This document shows, piece by piece, positions 1 to 8,369 of a DNA stretch of 64,000 nucleotides (the first letter of the stretch is position 1; each line of letters starts with the position of its first letter). The position numbers were made by a program, and so were the translations under genes. The notes under the pieces are model-generated. The model searched no databases and was not told the origin of the DNA. It saw only the letters and a program-made list of their open reading frames with translations. The DNA is from Terriglobia bacterium (GTDB lineage: Bacteria; Acidobacteriota; Terriglobia; Bryobacterales; Bryobacteraceae), in NCBI GenBank assembly GCA_021325235.1, contig JAJPHN010000006.1, positions 1-64,000 of the forward strand, read 5' to 3'.

Positions 1-1
1 C

Positions 2-106
2 ATCCGCTGCGAATACCCCGAACAGTTCGGAAAATACATCCACGCCAAGCTCCTGCGTGAAGAACGCCTGGGAATAGATCCGGAAACCTACGAACAAGCG
101 GCCTAG
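2..106 (+). CDS. C-terminal end of an unidentified protein
   Basis: An open frame enters from the left edge and stops with TAG at 104-106. The 34 visible residues are hydrophilic and charged and end in YEQAA, with the segment KLLREERLGIDPETYEQ. Nothing in so short a tail identifies a family. The frame shares the strand of the next gene but is separated from it by 96 bp, so an operon is not implied. Confidence 0.5.
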   Translation: MRCEYPEQFGKYIHAKLLREERLGIDPETYEQAA

Positions 107-176
107 CCCAGATCCGCTCATTCGCTCCAACCGAGCCGCGAGCAAAGCGAGCGGTCTGCCGACGCACAGCCCAATC

Positions 177-188
177 GCGCTTTAGCGC
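177..188. repeat. Short palindrome GCGCTTTAGCGC, copy 1
   Basis: A perfect inverted repeat with 5-bp arms (GCGCT/AGCGC) and a TT loop lies 14 bp before the DoxX-like gene. The identical 12-mer, with the same CAAT nearby on the left, occurs again at 40457-40468. The two copies suggest a REP-like dispersed palindrome. Confidence 0.35.
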
Positions 189-202
189 ATAATCGAGTTC
201 CT

Positions 203-655
203 ATGGCGCCTTTCCTGGTTCTCGTCTCGCTCTTCGTTCTCCTGAGCATTCTTGGCTACTTCCACCTGCCCGTCGCCTTCGGCTGGTGGACCGCGCTCCG
301 CTTCTCGCTCGCCGGCATGTTCCTGCTCACCGCCTCTGCCCATTGGGGAAAACGCCGCCCCGATCTGATCCGCATGGTTCCTCCGCAGTTCCCCTCACCC
401 GGCGCGCTCGTCACCCTCACCGGCCTTCTTGAACTGCTCGGCGCCGCCGGCCTGCTCATCCCGCGCACCGCACCCTACGCCGCGCTCGGCCTCGCTCTTC
501 TGCTGATCGTGCTGTTTCCCGCTAACATCCACGCCGCTCGCCGGCAGCTCACCATCGCCGGCCACCCCGTTCCAGCGCTTTTCCCACGCACCTTGCTCCA
601 GCTCGTGTTTGTTGCCGCCGCGTTGGCTGTCTTCTTCGCCCGGCCCACTCCTTGA
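203..655 (+). CDS. DoxX-like small integral membrane protein
   Basis: The 150-residue product has four hydrophobic stretches, near residues 2-22, 30-45, 68-105 and 128-145, and the GLLELLGAAGLLIP pattern of DoxX/SURF4-like proteins. These are inner-membrane proteins of poorly defined, often redox-linked, function. Length and topology fit the family. The ATG at 203 is the first start in the frame, but no strong ribosome-binding site precedes it. The stop codon lies inside the -35 box of the padR promoter, so this gene and padR are probably separate transcription units. Confidence 0.7.
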   Translation: MAPFLVLVSLFVLLSILGYFHLPVAFGWWTALRFSLAGMFLLTASAHWGKRRPDLIRMVPPQFPSPGALVTLTGLLELLGAAGLLIPRTAPYAALGLALLLIVLFPANIHAARRQLTIAGHPVPALFPRTLLQLVFVAAALAVFFARPTP

Positions 656-688
656 CAGTTTAGGAGAACAGCGCTACGCTTCTCCTAA
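652..688 (+). promoter_or_regulatory. padR promoter with overlapping palindromic operator
   Basis: A TTGACA -35 box (652-657) and TACGCT -10 box (675-680) are 17 bp apart. A perfect 9-bp inverted repeat, TTAGGAGAA (660-668) and TTCTCCTAA (680-688), has an 11-bp spacer and brackets the -10 box, ending 1 bp before the GTG of padR. The placement strongly suggests autorepression by the PadR protein. The start codon sits 9 nt after the -10 box, so the transcript would be almost leaderless. Confidence 0.75.
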
Positions 689-689
689 G

Positions 690-1043
690 GTGAATAGGAA
701 AAGCAAACAGCCCGCCGGCCTGCTGCAGGGAACTCTTGATTTGCTTGTGCTTAAGGCCGTCTCTCTCGGCGAAATGCACGGCTATGGCATCCTGCTCCGC
801 ATCGAGCAGATCTCAGGCGGCGCGCTCGCGATCGAGCAGGGCGCTCTCTACCCAGCCCTCTACCGACTCGAGCGTCAGGGACTGCTTTCTGCTCGCTCCG
901 GCACTTCCGACAACAAGCGCAAAGCCCGGTTCTACTCCCTTACCCGCGCCGGCCGCCAGCAGCTCGAAGCAGAAAAGCAAAGCTGGTCGCGTCTGGTCGA
1001 TGCGATCGCCACCGCCCTCAGCGCCCGCGCCTCAGAGGTCTGA
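690..1043 (+). CDS. PadR-family transcriptional regulator
   Basis: The 117-residue protein has a PadR winged helix. Its core shows GTLDLLVLKAV, HGYGILLRIEQ, GALYPALYRLERQGLL and YSLTRAGRQQLEAE, and the C-terminal helix would mediate dimerisation. The GTG at 690 is chosen because an upstream start would lie inside the preceding gene and the promoter. The ADOP permease follows after 2 bp, so the two are almost certainly cotranscribed. PadR next to an ADOP permease is a recurrent acidobacterial pair, usually with the repressor controlling the transporter. The ligand is unknown. Confidence 0.9.
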   Translation: MNRKSKQPAGLLQGTLDLLVLKAVSLGEMHGYGILLRIEQISGGALAIEQGALYPALYRLERQGLLSARSGTSDNKRKARFYSLTRAGRQQLEAEKQSWSRLVDAIATALSARASEV

Positions 1044-1045
1044 TC

Positions 1046-3706
1046 ATGTTTGTCTATTTACGCTCGCTCTTGCGCCGCCGTCGCTTCGAGGCACAGATGT
1101 CGGATGAAATCGCCTTCCATCTCGAAGCCCGTACTGCCGATCTTATCCGCTCCGGTCTGTCACCGGAAGCAGCCCAACGCCAGGCCAGCCTCGAATTCGG
1201 CGCCCGCGAGCGTTATCGCGAGGAGTGCCGCACCTCCCACCGCCTCGACCTTACTGACGAACTCCTCCGCAACTTGCGGCTGACCATGCGCAGCATGCGG
1301 CACAGTCCGTTCTTCTCGTGCACCGCCATCGCCTCGCTCGCTCTCGGTCTCGCCGCCGTCGCCATCACGTTTTCCATCGTCTACACCATCCTTCTGCGAC
1401 CGCTGCCCTTCGCTCAGTCCGATCGCATCGTCGTGCTCTCGCAGTTCATTCCCGTCTTCGGCTCGACGCCGTCTGTCATCACCGCCGAAGAATTCCAGAA
1501 CTGGCAGAAAACCGGCCTCTTCGAGTCCGCCGCGCTCATCGACACGGCAACCTACAACATCGAAACCGCCGGGCATCCCGAACAGATCCAGGGCGCAAGT
1601 GTCACCCCCGGCTTCTTCCGCGTCTTCCAGATCCAGCCCTCGCTCGGCCGCACCTTCACGAATGCTGACATTCACTCGAACGTCATTGTCCTCAGCCACT
1701 CTCTCTGGACCCGCGGCTTCGCAAGCGATCCGCACATCGTCGGCCGCACCATCCGTCTGAGCGGCGTCGCAACAAACGTGATCGGCGTCATGCCGTCCGC
1801 CTTCGATTTCCCGAGCCTCCCCGCTACCTCGCAGATCATGAACTGGGCGCCTGAACGCTCTGAGTTCTGGGTACCCTTCGACATCACTCCCAAAATCCTC
1901 GAAGAGGGCAATTTCAACTACTACGCCCTCGGCCGTTTGCGCCCCGGCATCTCACCCGAGCGCGCCGCCGCTGAAATGCTGCCCGTCGCCATTCATCTCT
2001 TTAAAGAAAAGGAGATCAAGTATCCGCAGTACAAAGAGGTCATCGAGCACATGCTCCCATTGCTGCGCATCTATGTCGCCCCGCTCCGGGACACCATGTC
2101 GCTTGGCCTCCGCCCCGCCCTTGAAATGCTCCTCGGCGCCGTCGCGCTTCTCCTCGCGCTCGTGCTCTTCAATCTCGGCAATCTGCTCCTCACCCGCAAC
2201 GCTCACCGTCTACGCGAATTCACTGTTCGCCAGGCCCTTGGCGCCAGCCGCTTTCAGCTCTTTCGGCAAAGCCTCTTCGAGCAGGGCACCCTGGTCGCGA
2301 TCGCTTCTGCCATTGCGCTCGGCATCACGCTTGCCGCGTTACAACTTGTTCGCACAGCCGCATCCAGCAAACTTCCACGCATCGCCGAACTGCATTTCGG
2401 CTGGACTGATTTCGCGCTCCTCGTCGCGCTCGCCTTCGCGACTGCCGTCCTTTTCGGCGCACTCTCCCAGATCCTGCTCTCCGGCTCCCTTCTCAACTTC
2501 GGCCTGAACGCCGAGACCCGCAGCGCCACCACCGATCGCCGCACCAATCGCCTGCGCACTCTGCTTCTCGGCGCGCAGGTCGCCATCTCCGTCGTGCTCC
2601 TAGTCGCCGCCGGTCTCCTGCTCACCAGCCTCCGCAATGTTCTCCGCGAAAGCCCCGGCTTCAACCCGCGCAATCTTCTTACGGCGGAAGTGTCCTTCAA
2701 TCCGCAGAACATGCGCAGCGAGGACAAACACCTCCAGCACACGCGCGAGCTGCTAACTGCTCTTCGCAGCATTCCCGGCGTCGTCTCCGCCTCTGCCGTG
2801 AACGCGGTCGCGCTTACCGGTGATAAGGAGATTCGCAACGTCCGCGCCGTCGGCAAAGCTCTCCCGCAAACGCCCGAAAACACCTCCGCCGAATATCGCG
2901 TCGTCGACGCCGATTACTTCCACACCATGCAGATCCCGCTGATCGCCGGCCGCGAACTCCGCCCCGACGATCCGCCGAACTTCGCCGTCATTAACCAGAA
3001 AATGGCCGCTCGTCTGTGGCCGAATGAATCCGCCATCGGCCGAAAATTTGCCGATGGTGACAACCCGCCGCTCACCGTTGTTGGTGTCGTCGGCGACATT
3101 CGCAACGCCTCGCTCGAAAAGCCTCCAATGATGCAGTTCTATCGCGAACTCTCCGCCAACGCCAGTTTTGTCCACAACTTCGTGATCCGCACCGCCCTCG
3201 ATCCCGACAGCCTCATCCCGTCCATCGAGAAAACCATCTGGCATCTCGACTCCTCGGAACCCGTGACCCACATCCGCACCATGGAAAGCCTGCTCTCCGC
3301 GGTCACCCTAAATCGGCGCGTTGAAACGTGGCTTCTCGCCTGGTATGCCTTTGCCGCGCTCTTCTTCTCCGCGCTCGGTCTCTTCGGTGCCGCCGCTCTC
3401 TCGGCTGCGCGCCGCACTCGCGAATTCGGCATCCGCCTCGCTGTCGGCGCTTCCGCGCATCAGATCGTCTCGCTCGAGCTCACCCGCACGGCCCGCATCG
3501 TCGTCGCCGGACTGCTCTCGGGTCTTGTAGCCGCCGCACTGGTCGCACGCGCCATGCTTAGCTTGCTCTACGGCACGCGTCCGCTCAGCCCCGCCGTCTT
3601 CTTCACCGCCGCGCTCGTTCTGCTTGCCGCCGCTCTTCTCGCCGCCTGGATTCCGGCACGCCGCGCCGGCCACATCGATCCCGCCGCCGCTCTCCGCCTC
3701 GAATAA
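1046..3706 (+). CDS. ADOP-family ABC transporter permease (MacB/FtsX type)
   Basis: This 886-residue permease has the acidobacterial duplicated-permease layout. A cytoplasmic N-terminal segment (about 1-75, with DEIAFHLEARTADLIRSG) is followed by a transmembrane helix and MacB-like periplasmic core (about 90-345) and an FtsX-type membrane block (about 355-480). A second core (about 505-740) and a final FtsX block (about 765-880, with TREFGIRLAVGAS) follow. No ATPase gene is adjacent, which is typical of these orphan permeases. It may act in export or envelope mechanotransduction with an ATPase encoded elsewhere; the substrate is unknown. It is probably repressed by the PadR protein just upstream. 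Confidence 0.9.
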   Translation: MFVYLRSLLRRRRFEAQMSDEIAFHLEARTADLIRSGLSPEAAQRQASLEFGARERYREECRTSHRLDLTDELLRNLRLTMRSMRHSPFFSCTAIASLALGLAAVAITFSIVYTILLRPLPFAQSDRIVVLSQFIPVFGSTPSVITAEEFQNWQKTGLFESAALIDTATYNIETAGHPEQIQGASVTPGFFRVFQIQPSLGRTFTNADIHSNVIVLSHSLWTRGFASDPHIVGRTIRLSGVATNVIGVMPSAFDFPSLPATSQIMNWAPERSEFWVPFDITPKILEEGNFNYYALGRLRPGISPERAAAEMLPVAIHLFKEKEIKYPQYKEVIEHMLPLLRIYVAPLRDTMSLGLRPALEMLLGAVALLLALVLFNLGNLLLTRNAHRLREFTVRQALGASRFQLFRQSLFEQGTLVAIASAIALGITLAALQLVRTAASSKLPRIAELHFGWTDFALLVALAFATAVLFGALSQILLSGSLLNFGLNAETRSATTDRRTNRLRTLLLGAQVAISVVLLVAAGLLLTSLRNVLRESPGFNPRNLLTAEVSFNPQNMRSEDKHLQHTRELLTALRSIPGVVSASAVNAVALTGDKEIRNVRAVGKALPQTPENTSAEYRVVDADYFHTMQIPLIAGRELRPDDPPNFAVINQKMAARLWPNESAIGRKFADGDNPPLTVVGVVGDIRNASLEKPPMMQFYRELSANASFVHNFVIRTALDPDSLIPSIEKTIWHLDSSEPVTHIRTMESLLSAVTLNRRVETWLLAWYAFAALFFSALGLFGAAALSAARRTREFGIRLAVGASAHQIVSLELTRTARIVVAGLLSGLVAAALVARAMLSLLYGTRPLSPAVFFTAALVLLAAALLAAWIPARRAGHIDPAAALRLE

Positions 3707-3741
3707 CCATCCGAGCGAAGTGATTGGTGTGCGCGGACCCG

Positions 3742-4902
3742 CTACTTGCGGTCGCCGAGCACGGCCTGCAATTTGTCTCCGAAAAGCGTGTTCATCGGCT
3801 GTCTCGACGCCTCCGGTTTTCGTTCAGGTGCCGCGGGCGCTCGCGGCGCCGTCCGCGGTGGTACGTCGCTCACAGCCGGACCCTGCGTTTCCACCGGCGC
3901 AGCCGGTATCTCGGCCTCTTTCGCAGCCTGTGCAGCCGGTTGCTCGTTCAGATAGTCGTCCTTCCGCAACAGCACCCGTTCGAGCGACGAAACCCAGCCC
4001 GTAAAGTAGCCTTCCACATGCCGGTCGCGTTTCATCGCGCTCCGTACCGCGTTCATCTTCGAATCGAGATTGTCCAGATGATGCAGCAGCACCGCTTCGG
4101 GAAACATCGGCATCTTGGGCGAGCCAAACTCGAGCTCCCCGTGATGGCTCAGGATCATGTGCTCCACCAGAGTCCGCAGCCGAGGCGGAAAATCCCGTAG
4201 CTTCTCGAACTTACTCGCCAGCAGCCGCAGCCCGAGAATAATATGGCCCAGCAGCTGGCCTTCCGAGCTGTATCCGAAACTGCGCGCATACGAAAGCTCT
4301 TCCACCTTGCCGATATCGTGCAGAATAATGCCGGTCAGCAGCAGATCGCGATCCACTTCCGGATAATGTGCCGCGGTCAGCCTTCCGAGTTCGCACAGCG
4401 AAAGCACATGTTCGATCAGGCCGCTGCGGCAGGCGTGGTGAATACTCTTCGCAGCCGGAGCGATCTTGTAGAGATCGCGCAGGTTCTCATCCGCAAAAAT
4501 CAGCTCGAGCAGCCCCCGGAGATGCGCGTTACCGATGCCGCCAATAACCGCGCTCAGCTCACCATACATTTCATCCGCACTGCGCTCCGAGCACGGGAAA
4601 AAATCCGAAAATGCGACCTCGTGATCTTCCAGCTTGCGCAGCTTGTGGATCGTAAACTGCGACCGATTGTTGTAGATCTGCGCGATCCCTTTCACCTTGA
4701 CGAAGTGGTCCCGTTCGAAGGTGTGCATCACCTCCACCACGTTGTCCCACATCTTCGCCTCGATCTCGCCTGTGCGGTCGGCCAGATATAGCGAAAGGTA
4801 AGGCTCTCCGGTCTTCTTCTGCCGGATTTCTTTGGAGAGCACGAGGAACTGCGCCGTCACCGTCTCGTTCGGGACGAGCGTTTCCACAAACACCGACTTC
4901 AT
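3742..4902 (-). CDS. YhaM-like OB-fold/HD-domain 3'-5' exoribonuclease
   Basis: The 386-residue protein has an N-terminal OB-fold (about 10-90, with LSLYLADRTGEIEAKMWDN) and an HD phosphohydrolase domain (about 150-285). The metal-ligand motifs HHACRSGLIEH, ILHDIGKVEEL and SHHGELEFG are all present. This is the arrangement of Bacillus YhaM, a 3'-5' exoribonuclease. A proline/alanine-rich tail of about 60 residues after the HD domain is extra and looks disordered. The gene follows the SurA-like gene after 9 bp, so the two are probably cotranscribed. RNA substrate specificity is inferred from the family only. Confidence 0.85.
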   Translation of the reverse strand: MKSVFVETLVPNETVTAQFLVLSKEIRQKKTGEPYLSLYLADRTGEIEAKMWDNVVEVMHTFERDHFVKVKGIAQIYNNRSQFTIHKLRKLEDHEVAFSDFFPCSERSADEMYGELSAVIGGIGNAHLRGLLELIFADENLRDLYKIAPAAKSIHHACRSGLIEHVLSLCELGRLTAAHYPEVDRDLLLTGIILHDIGKVEELSYARSFGYSSEGQLLGHIILGLRLLASKFEKLRDFPPRLRTLVEHMILSHHGELEFGSPKMPMFPEAVLLHHLDNLDSKMNAVRSAMKRDRHVEGYFTGWVSSLERVLLRKDDYLNEQPAAQAAKEAEIPAAPVETQGPAVSDVPPRTAPRAPAAPERKPEASRQPMNTLFGDKLQAVLGDRK

Positions 4903-4911
4903 AACTGCCGT

Positions 4912-6084
4912 TTAACGCGAGCTGCTCTTACCCGTAACAGTCGTCTCTGTTCCCGGAATCGGAATCACTCCGAACAGCCGCTTGTGGCGCGTCTTCTCCT
5001 CGACTTCGGCTTTGGTCACGGTTTCGGGCTTGAGCTGCGCGACTTCCACCCAGCGCGTGTCCTTGCCCGGAGCGGCAAAACTATCCGTAAACCCAGGCTT
5101 GATCTGCAAAAATGCCTGCCGCCGCAGATCGGTCAGATACTCGCGCACTTTCGGCTCCATCTTCGGGCCATAAAGGATGTTTTCGATCTCCGGCTTCACA
5201 TCCGCCAGCGGAGCCAGCCCCGCTTTGGTGTGATCATCCACGCGGAAAATGTCGAAACCGGTTGGCAGCTTGATCGGAGGCGTGATATAGCCCTTCGGTT
5301 TGTTCCAGACCGCCGCCTCTACTTCCGCACTCAGCTCGCCTTTCTTGTAACTGCCGAGGACGCCCCCGTCTTTGGCAGTTGCCGCGTCGGAGTTGTCCCG
5401 CGCCAGATCCGTAAAACGCTCGCCGCGCGAAGCCTGCGCCGCCACCTGCTTGGCCTTCTTTTCGGCCGTCGCGACCGCCGCCGCATCTTTGCCCTGCGTC
5501 GAGATCAGAATCTCGCTCAGATACACCTTCTCTTCGCGAATGAAGTCCTTCTGGTGCGCGTTGTAATAATCCTGAATTTCCTTGTCGGTGATGTTGATCT
5601 TGCGGCCGACTTCCTGGCCGATCACTTCGCGCGTCAGCATGTTGTTCTTCGCTTCACTCTGGAAATCTTCGAAGCTCATCCCCGACTGCTGCTGCACATA
5701 TTCGTGAAATTTGTCCGTATCCGCAATCCCGGAGGCGCGCTGCAGATTCGCCATGTACTTGCTCAGCTCAGAATCGACGTTGATGTTCAGCTCCTTGCCC
5801 TTCTGAATCAGCAGCAGCTCGTCGATACGGTGGCCGAGCGCGTCTTTCTGTCGTGTCTGCAGTTCCTGATAAAGCTGCGGCCCCGAGGCGCCCTGCTGCT
5901 TGAGCTGCGCTTCGAGTTCCTTCTGCGCGTGAGCGATTTCATCCTGACTCACGATATCGCCGTTCACTTTCGCCACGATCTGATCGACGATTTTTGCCTC
6001 GGGTTTCGGCGTGTCGGCTGCAAGGCAGAGCGAACCGAGGGCAAGGCCGGCCACGAACAATCTACGCATACGGATTCTCTTCAT
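4912..6084 (-). CDS. SurA/PpiC-type periplasmic peptidyl-prolyl isomerase
   Basis: The 390-residue protein begins with a Sec signal peptide (MRRLFVAGLALGSLCLA, with KRIR before it). A SurA-type chaperone segment follows (about 32-165, starting IVAKVNGDIVSQDEI), then one parvulin domain (about 180-280, with GVLGSYKKGELSAEVEAAVW). E. coli SurA has two parvulin domains; this has one. It should help outer-membrane proteins fold in the periplasm, which fits the nearby LPS genes. An ATG five codons downstream is an alternative start. YhaM follows closely on the same strand. Confidence 0.88.
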   Translation of the reverse strand: MKRIRMRRLFVAGLALGSLCLAADTPKPEAKIVDQIVAKVNGDIVSQDEIAHAQKELEAQLKQQGASGPQLYQELQTRQKDALGHRIDELLLIQKGKELNINVDSELSKYMANLQRASGIADTDKFHEYVQQQSGMSFEDFQSEAKNNMLTREVIGQEVGRKINITDKEIQDYYNAHQKDFIREEKVYLSEILISTQGKDAAAVATAEKKAKQVAAQASRGERFTDLARDNSDAATAKDGGVLGSYKKGELSAEVEAAVWNKPKGYITPPIKLPTGFDIFRVDDHTKAGLAPLADVKPEIENILYGPKMEPKVREYLTDLRRQAFLQIKPGFTDSFAAPGKDTRWVEVAQLKPETVTKAEVEEKTRHKRLFGVIPIPGTETTVTGKSSSR

Positions 6085-6104
6085 TATGGCAACAAACTGG
6101 AAAC

Positions 6105-6140
6105 GGTCGATAATCGTGAAACGGTCAATAATCGTGAAAC
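6105..6140. repeat. Two-copy 18-bp tandem repeat between divergent genes
   Basis: The unit GGTCGATAATCGTGAAAC at 6105-6122 is followed directly by a copy with one G-to-A change at 6123-6140. It lies between the divergent starts of the SurA-like gene (6084) and the membrane protein (6209), where both promoters should be. It could be a duplicated regulator site or simple slippage. Confidence 0.6.
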
Positions 6141-6208
6141 GGCAAAGACGCGCGGCAGGTTTCGCGCAAGATGCCGCCTATCCGCTAGTCTGAAGAGCGT
6201 ACCCGAAA

Positions 6209-8365
6209 ATGGCTCAGTTGGAAAGGCTGCACGATACGGCTGCAGCGCACGTTGAGACTCCCGGCAATGCCGCTGGCGGATCGAGATGGGCGGCGCCCGC
6301 CATCGTCATTCTGCTCGCCATCGCGTCGACCGTCTATTTCTTTCGCCAGTCGCTCTTCTCTCGATTTCAACTGCTCAATGGCGATAACGGCGATACCCGC
6401 ATCCTGATCGCGATTCTTGAGCATTGGTCAGCAGTCTTCGCCGGGCGCGCCGACATGCGGTCGCCCAATTTCTTCTGGCCGCTTCCGGGCATGCTCGGCT
6501 ACAGCGATGCCATGTTCCTGTACTGGCCGCCCTACGCCTTGGCCCGGGCTCTCGGTTTCGATCTCTTTGTTTCGCTCCAGCTCACGCTCATCTTTTTCAA
6601 AGCAGTCGGATTCGCCTCCATGTACTGCCTGCTACGTTCCTGCCTTCGGAGCAGCATGCCGGCGGCCGTGCTCGGAGCGGTGCTCTTCACCATCTCCAAT
6701 CTGTATTCGGTGGCTATCGGTGCGTCGCACAGCCATTTGGTGGTCGTCAACTGCGTTCCGTTGCTTGCGGTCTTGGGCTGCAGGGCGTGGCGCCTGGCCG
6801 CTGAACCTGCCAAGCGCGGGCGTGCGTTCTATGCTGTCGTGTTCGGCGCCTATCTCGGGCTGCTGTTTTTTACTTCGTACTACATCGCATGGTTCTCCGT
6901 TCTGGCCGCCGGGCTGGCGCTCATCGTCGCCTGGCTGATCCGATCGCTCGAAGCGGGCAGCGCTCTGGCGCCACTCCGATCGTGGGCAGACGCGCTCCGA
7001 CAAAGGAAATTGTTCGTAGCGCTTGCGGCCTTGAGTTTCGCAATCGCCATCGTGCCGTTCCTGATGACGTATTTGCCCGTGTTGAAACAGACAGGCGGCC
7101 GGTTCTTCAGCGAGGTCCTGCTCTATAGCGCCCGCCCGCTTGACATTCTCAACGTCGGAGGCAAAAACAGACTCTGGGGCCATCCGCTCGATCGTCTTTT
7201 CATTCGAGTCACGGGGGCGCCTATGCAGGTGAGTGAGGCGCAGAGCGGCTGGCCTCCGCTGATCCTGCTCCTTTGCCTCGTGTCGATCGTTATGGGACTA
7301 AAGCACAGGCGCGATCGAAGCATTGGAGACGGCTTCCTCATGGCCTGGCTCGGTCTGGCATTCCTGCTCGATATCCTGCTGCCGATCAAGATCGGCGATG
7401 CCTCGCTTTGGTGGTTCGTGTTCAAGCTGGTTCCGGGCGGCTCGGCGATCCGTGCTCCTGCGCGCTTCAACCACGTCACAAATATCCTCTTGATTCTTGC
7501 TGTGTGCCTCCTGGCAGAGCGGCTCTGGCGCCGCTCGCGAGCCATCTTCTGGGTGCTCGCGCTGCTGCTGGTTGCCGAACAACTGAATCGCGACCATATC
7601 GCCCGCATGTCGCACGCCACCGAAGTAGCCGTGCTGGCCCGGGCTCCCCAGCCGCCTGCCACTTGCCGTTCCTTCTTTCTCGCCAAAGCCGCACCGGGCG
7701 ACCGCCTCTGGTACGTCGATCAGCTCGATGCCGTACTGATCGCGCGCCGTTTCAATTTGCCGACCATGAACGGCTATAGCGGCTGGCAGCCGCCCGGCTG
7801 GCATCTGGAAGAGATCAACAGCTCATATCTCCAACACGTGCGAGAATGGGCCACCGCCCACAACATCGCGCAGGGCGTCTGCGGACTCGATCTCACCGCC
7901 CGCGCCTGGGCTCCATACGACCTCTCGGCGACGCCCTATACCATCGGTTCGGTTATCGATTTTCACAAGAATGGCAATGCGGCCGGTTATGAGGCACAGG
8001 GCTGGAGCGGGGAAGAAGAGACCGGTTCGTGGACTGTGGGTCCGAAATCATCCATCGAGCTGACGCTGAGCGAAGTTCCGCGCGCTAATCTCGTGCTCCT
8101 CATTCAGGCGCACGCGTTTATCAACCGGCTGCATACTCGCTTTGAAGAATCGGTCGTTGTCGACGGACAAAAACTAGCGGACTGGATCATTACCGATGTT
8201 CCCGTTCAAAAGAAAATCGTATTGCCGCCCTCGCTCCTCGCGCATCGCAAACTGCGAATCGAGTTTCTGAATTCCGACCCCAGATCGCCCGCCGAACTGG
8301 GCATGTGGGCCGATACCCGCAAATTAGATCTCGGTATGGAAACGATCCGGCTGGCTCCCGAATAG
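6209..8365 (+). CDS. Polytopic membrane protein, GT-C-like, function unknown
   Basis: The 718-residue product has an N-terminal membrane helix (about 30-50), a large loop with NGDNGDTRILIAIL, then about ten further hydrophobic segments up to residue 450. A C-terminal globular, probably periplasmic, domain of about 250 residues follows. The topology and the acidic residues in the first loop resemble lipid-linked-sugar GT-C transferases or YfhO-like proteins, but I see no decisive motif. It is the only plus-strand gene in the surA-mfd-rfaE2 block and ends 4 bp from the stop of mfd, so it looks like an insertion into an older minus-strand gene order. Confidence 0.6.
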   Translation: MAQLERLHDTAAAHVETPGNAAGGSRWAAPAIVILLAIASTVYFFRQSLFSRFQLLNGDNGDTRILIAILEHWSAVFAGRADMRSPNFFWPLPGMLGYSDAMFLYWPPYALARALGFDLFVSLQLTLIFFKAVGFASMYCLLRSCLRSSMPAAVLGAVLFTISNLYSVAIGASHSHLVVVNCVPLLAVLGCRAWRLAAEPAKRGRAFYAVVFGAYLGLLFFTSYYIAWFSVLAAGLALIVAWLIRSLEAGSALAPLRSWADALRQRKLFVALAALSFAIAIVPFLMTYLPVLKQTGGRFFSEVLLYSARPLDILNVGGKNRLWGHPLDRLFIRVTGAPMQVSEAQSGWPPLILLLCLVSIVMGLKHRRDRSIGDGFLMAWLGLAFLLDILLPIKIGDASLWWFVFKLVPGGSAIRAPARFNHVTNILLILAVCLLAERLWRRSRAIFWVLALLLVAEQLNRDHIARMSHATEVAVLARAPQPPATCRSFFLAKAAPGDRLWYVDQLDAVLIARRFNLPTMNGYSGWQPPGWHLEEINSSYLQHVREWATAHNIAQGVCGLDLTARAWAPYDLSATPYTIGSVIDFHKNGNAAGYEAQGWSGEEETGSWTVGPKSSIELTLSEVPRANLVLLIQAHAFINRLHTRFEESVVVDGQKLADWIITDVPVQKKIVLPPSLLAHRKLRIEFLNSDPRSPAELGMWADTRKLDLGMETIRLAPE

Positions 8366-8369
8366 CACA

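Noticed and set aside
6105-6140. Tandem repeat as the start of a CRISPR array
   Set aside because: Only two directly adjacent 18-bp units, no spacers and no cas genes; the repeats at 19572 and 24034 fail for the same reason.
4984-6255. 423-codon open frame opposite the SurA-like gene
   Set aside because: Antisense to a well-supported gene, no domain pattern and no start signals.
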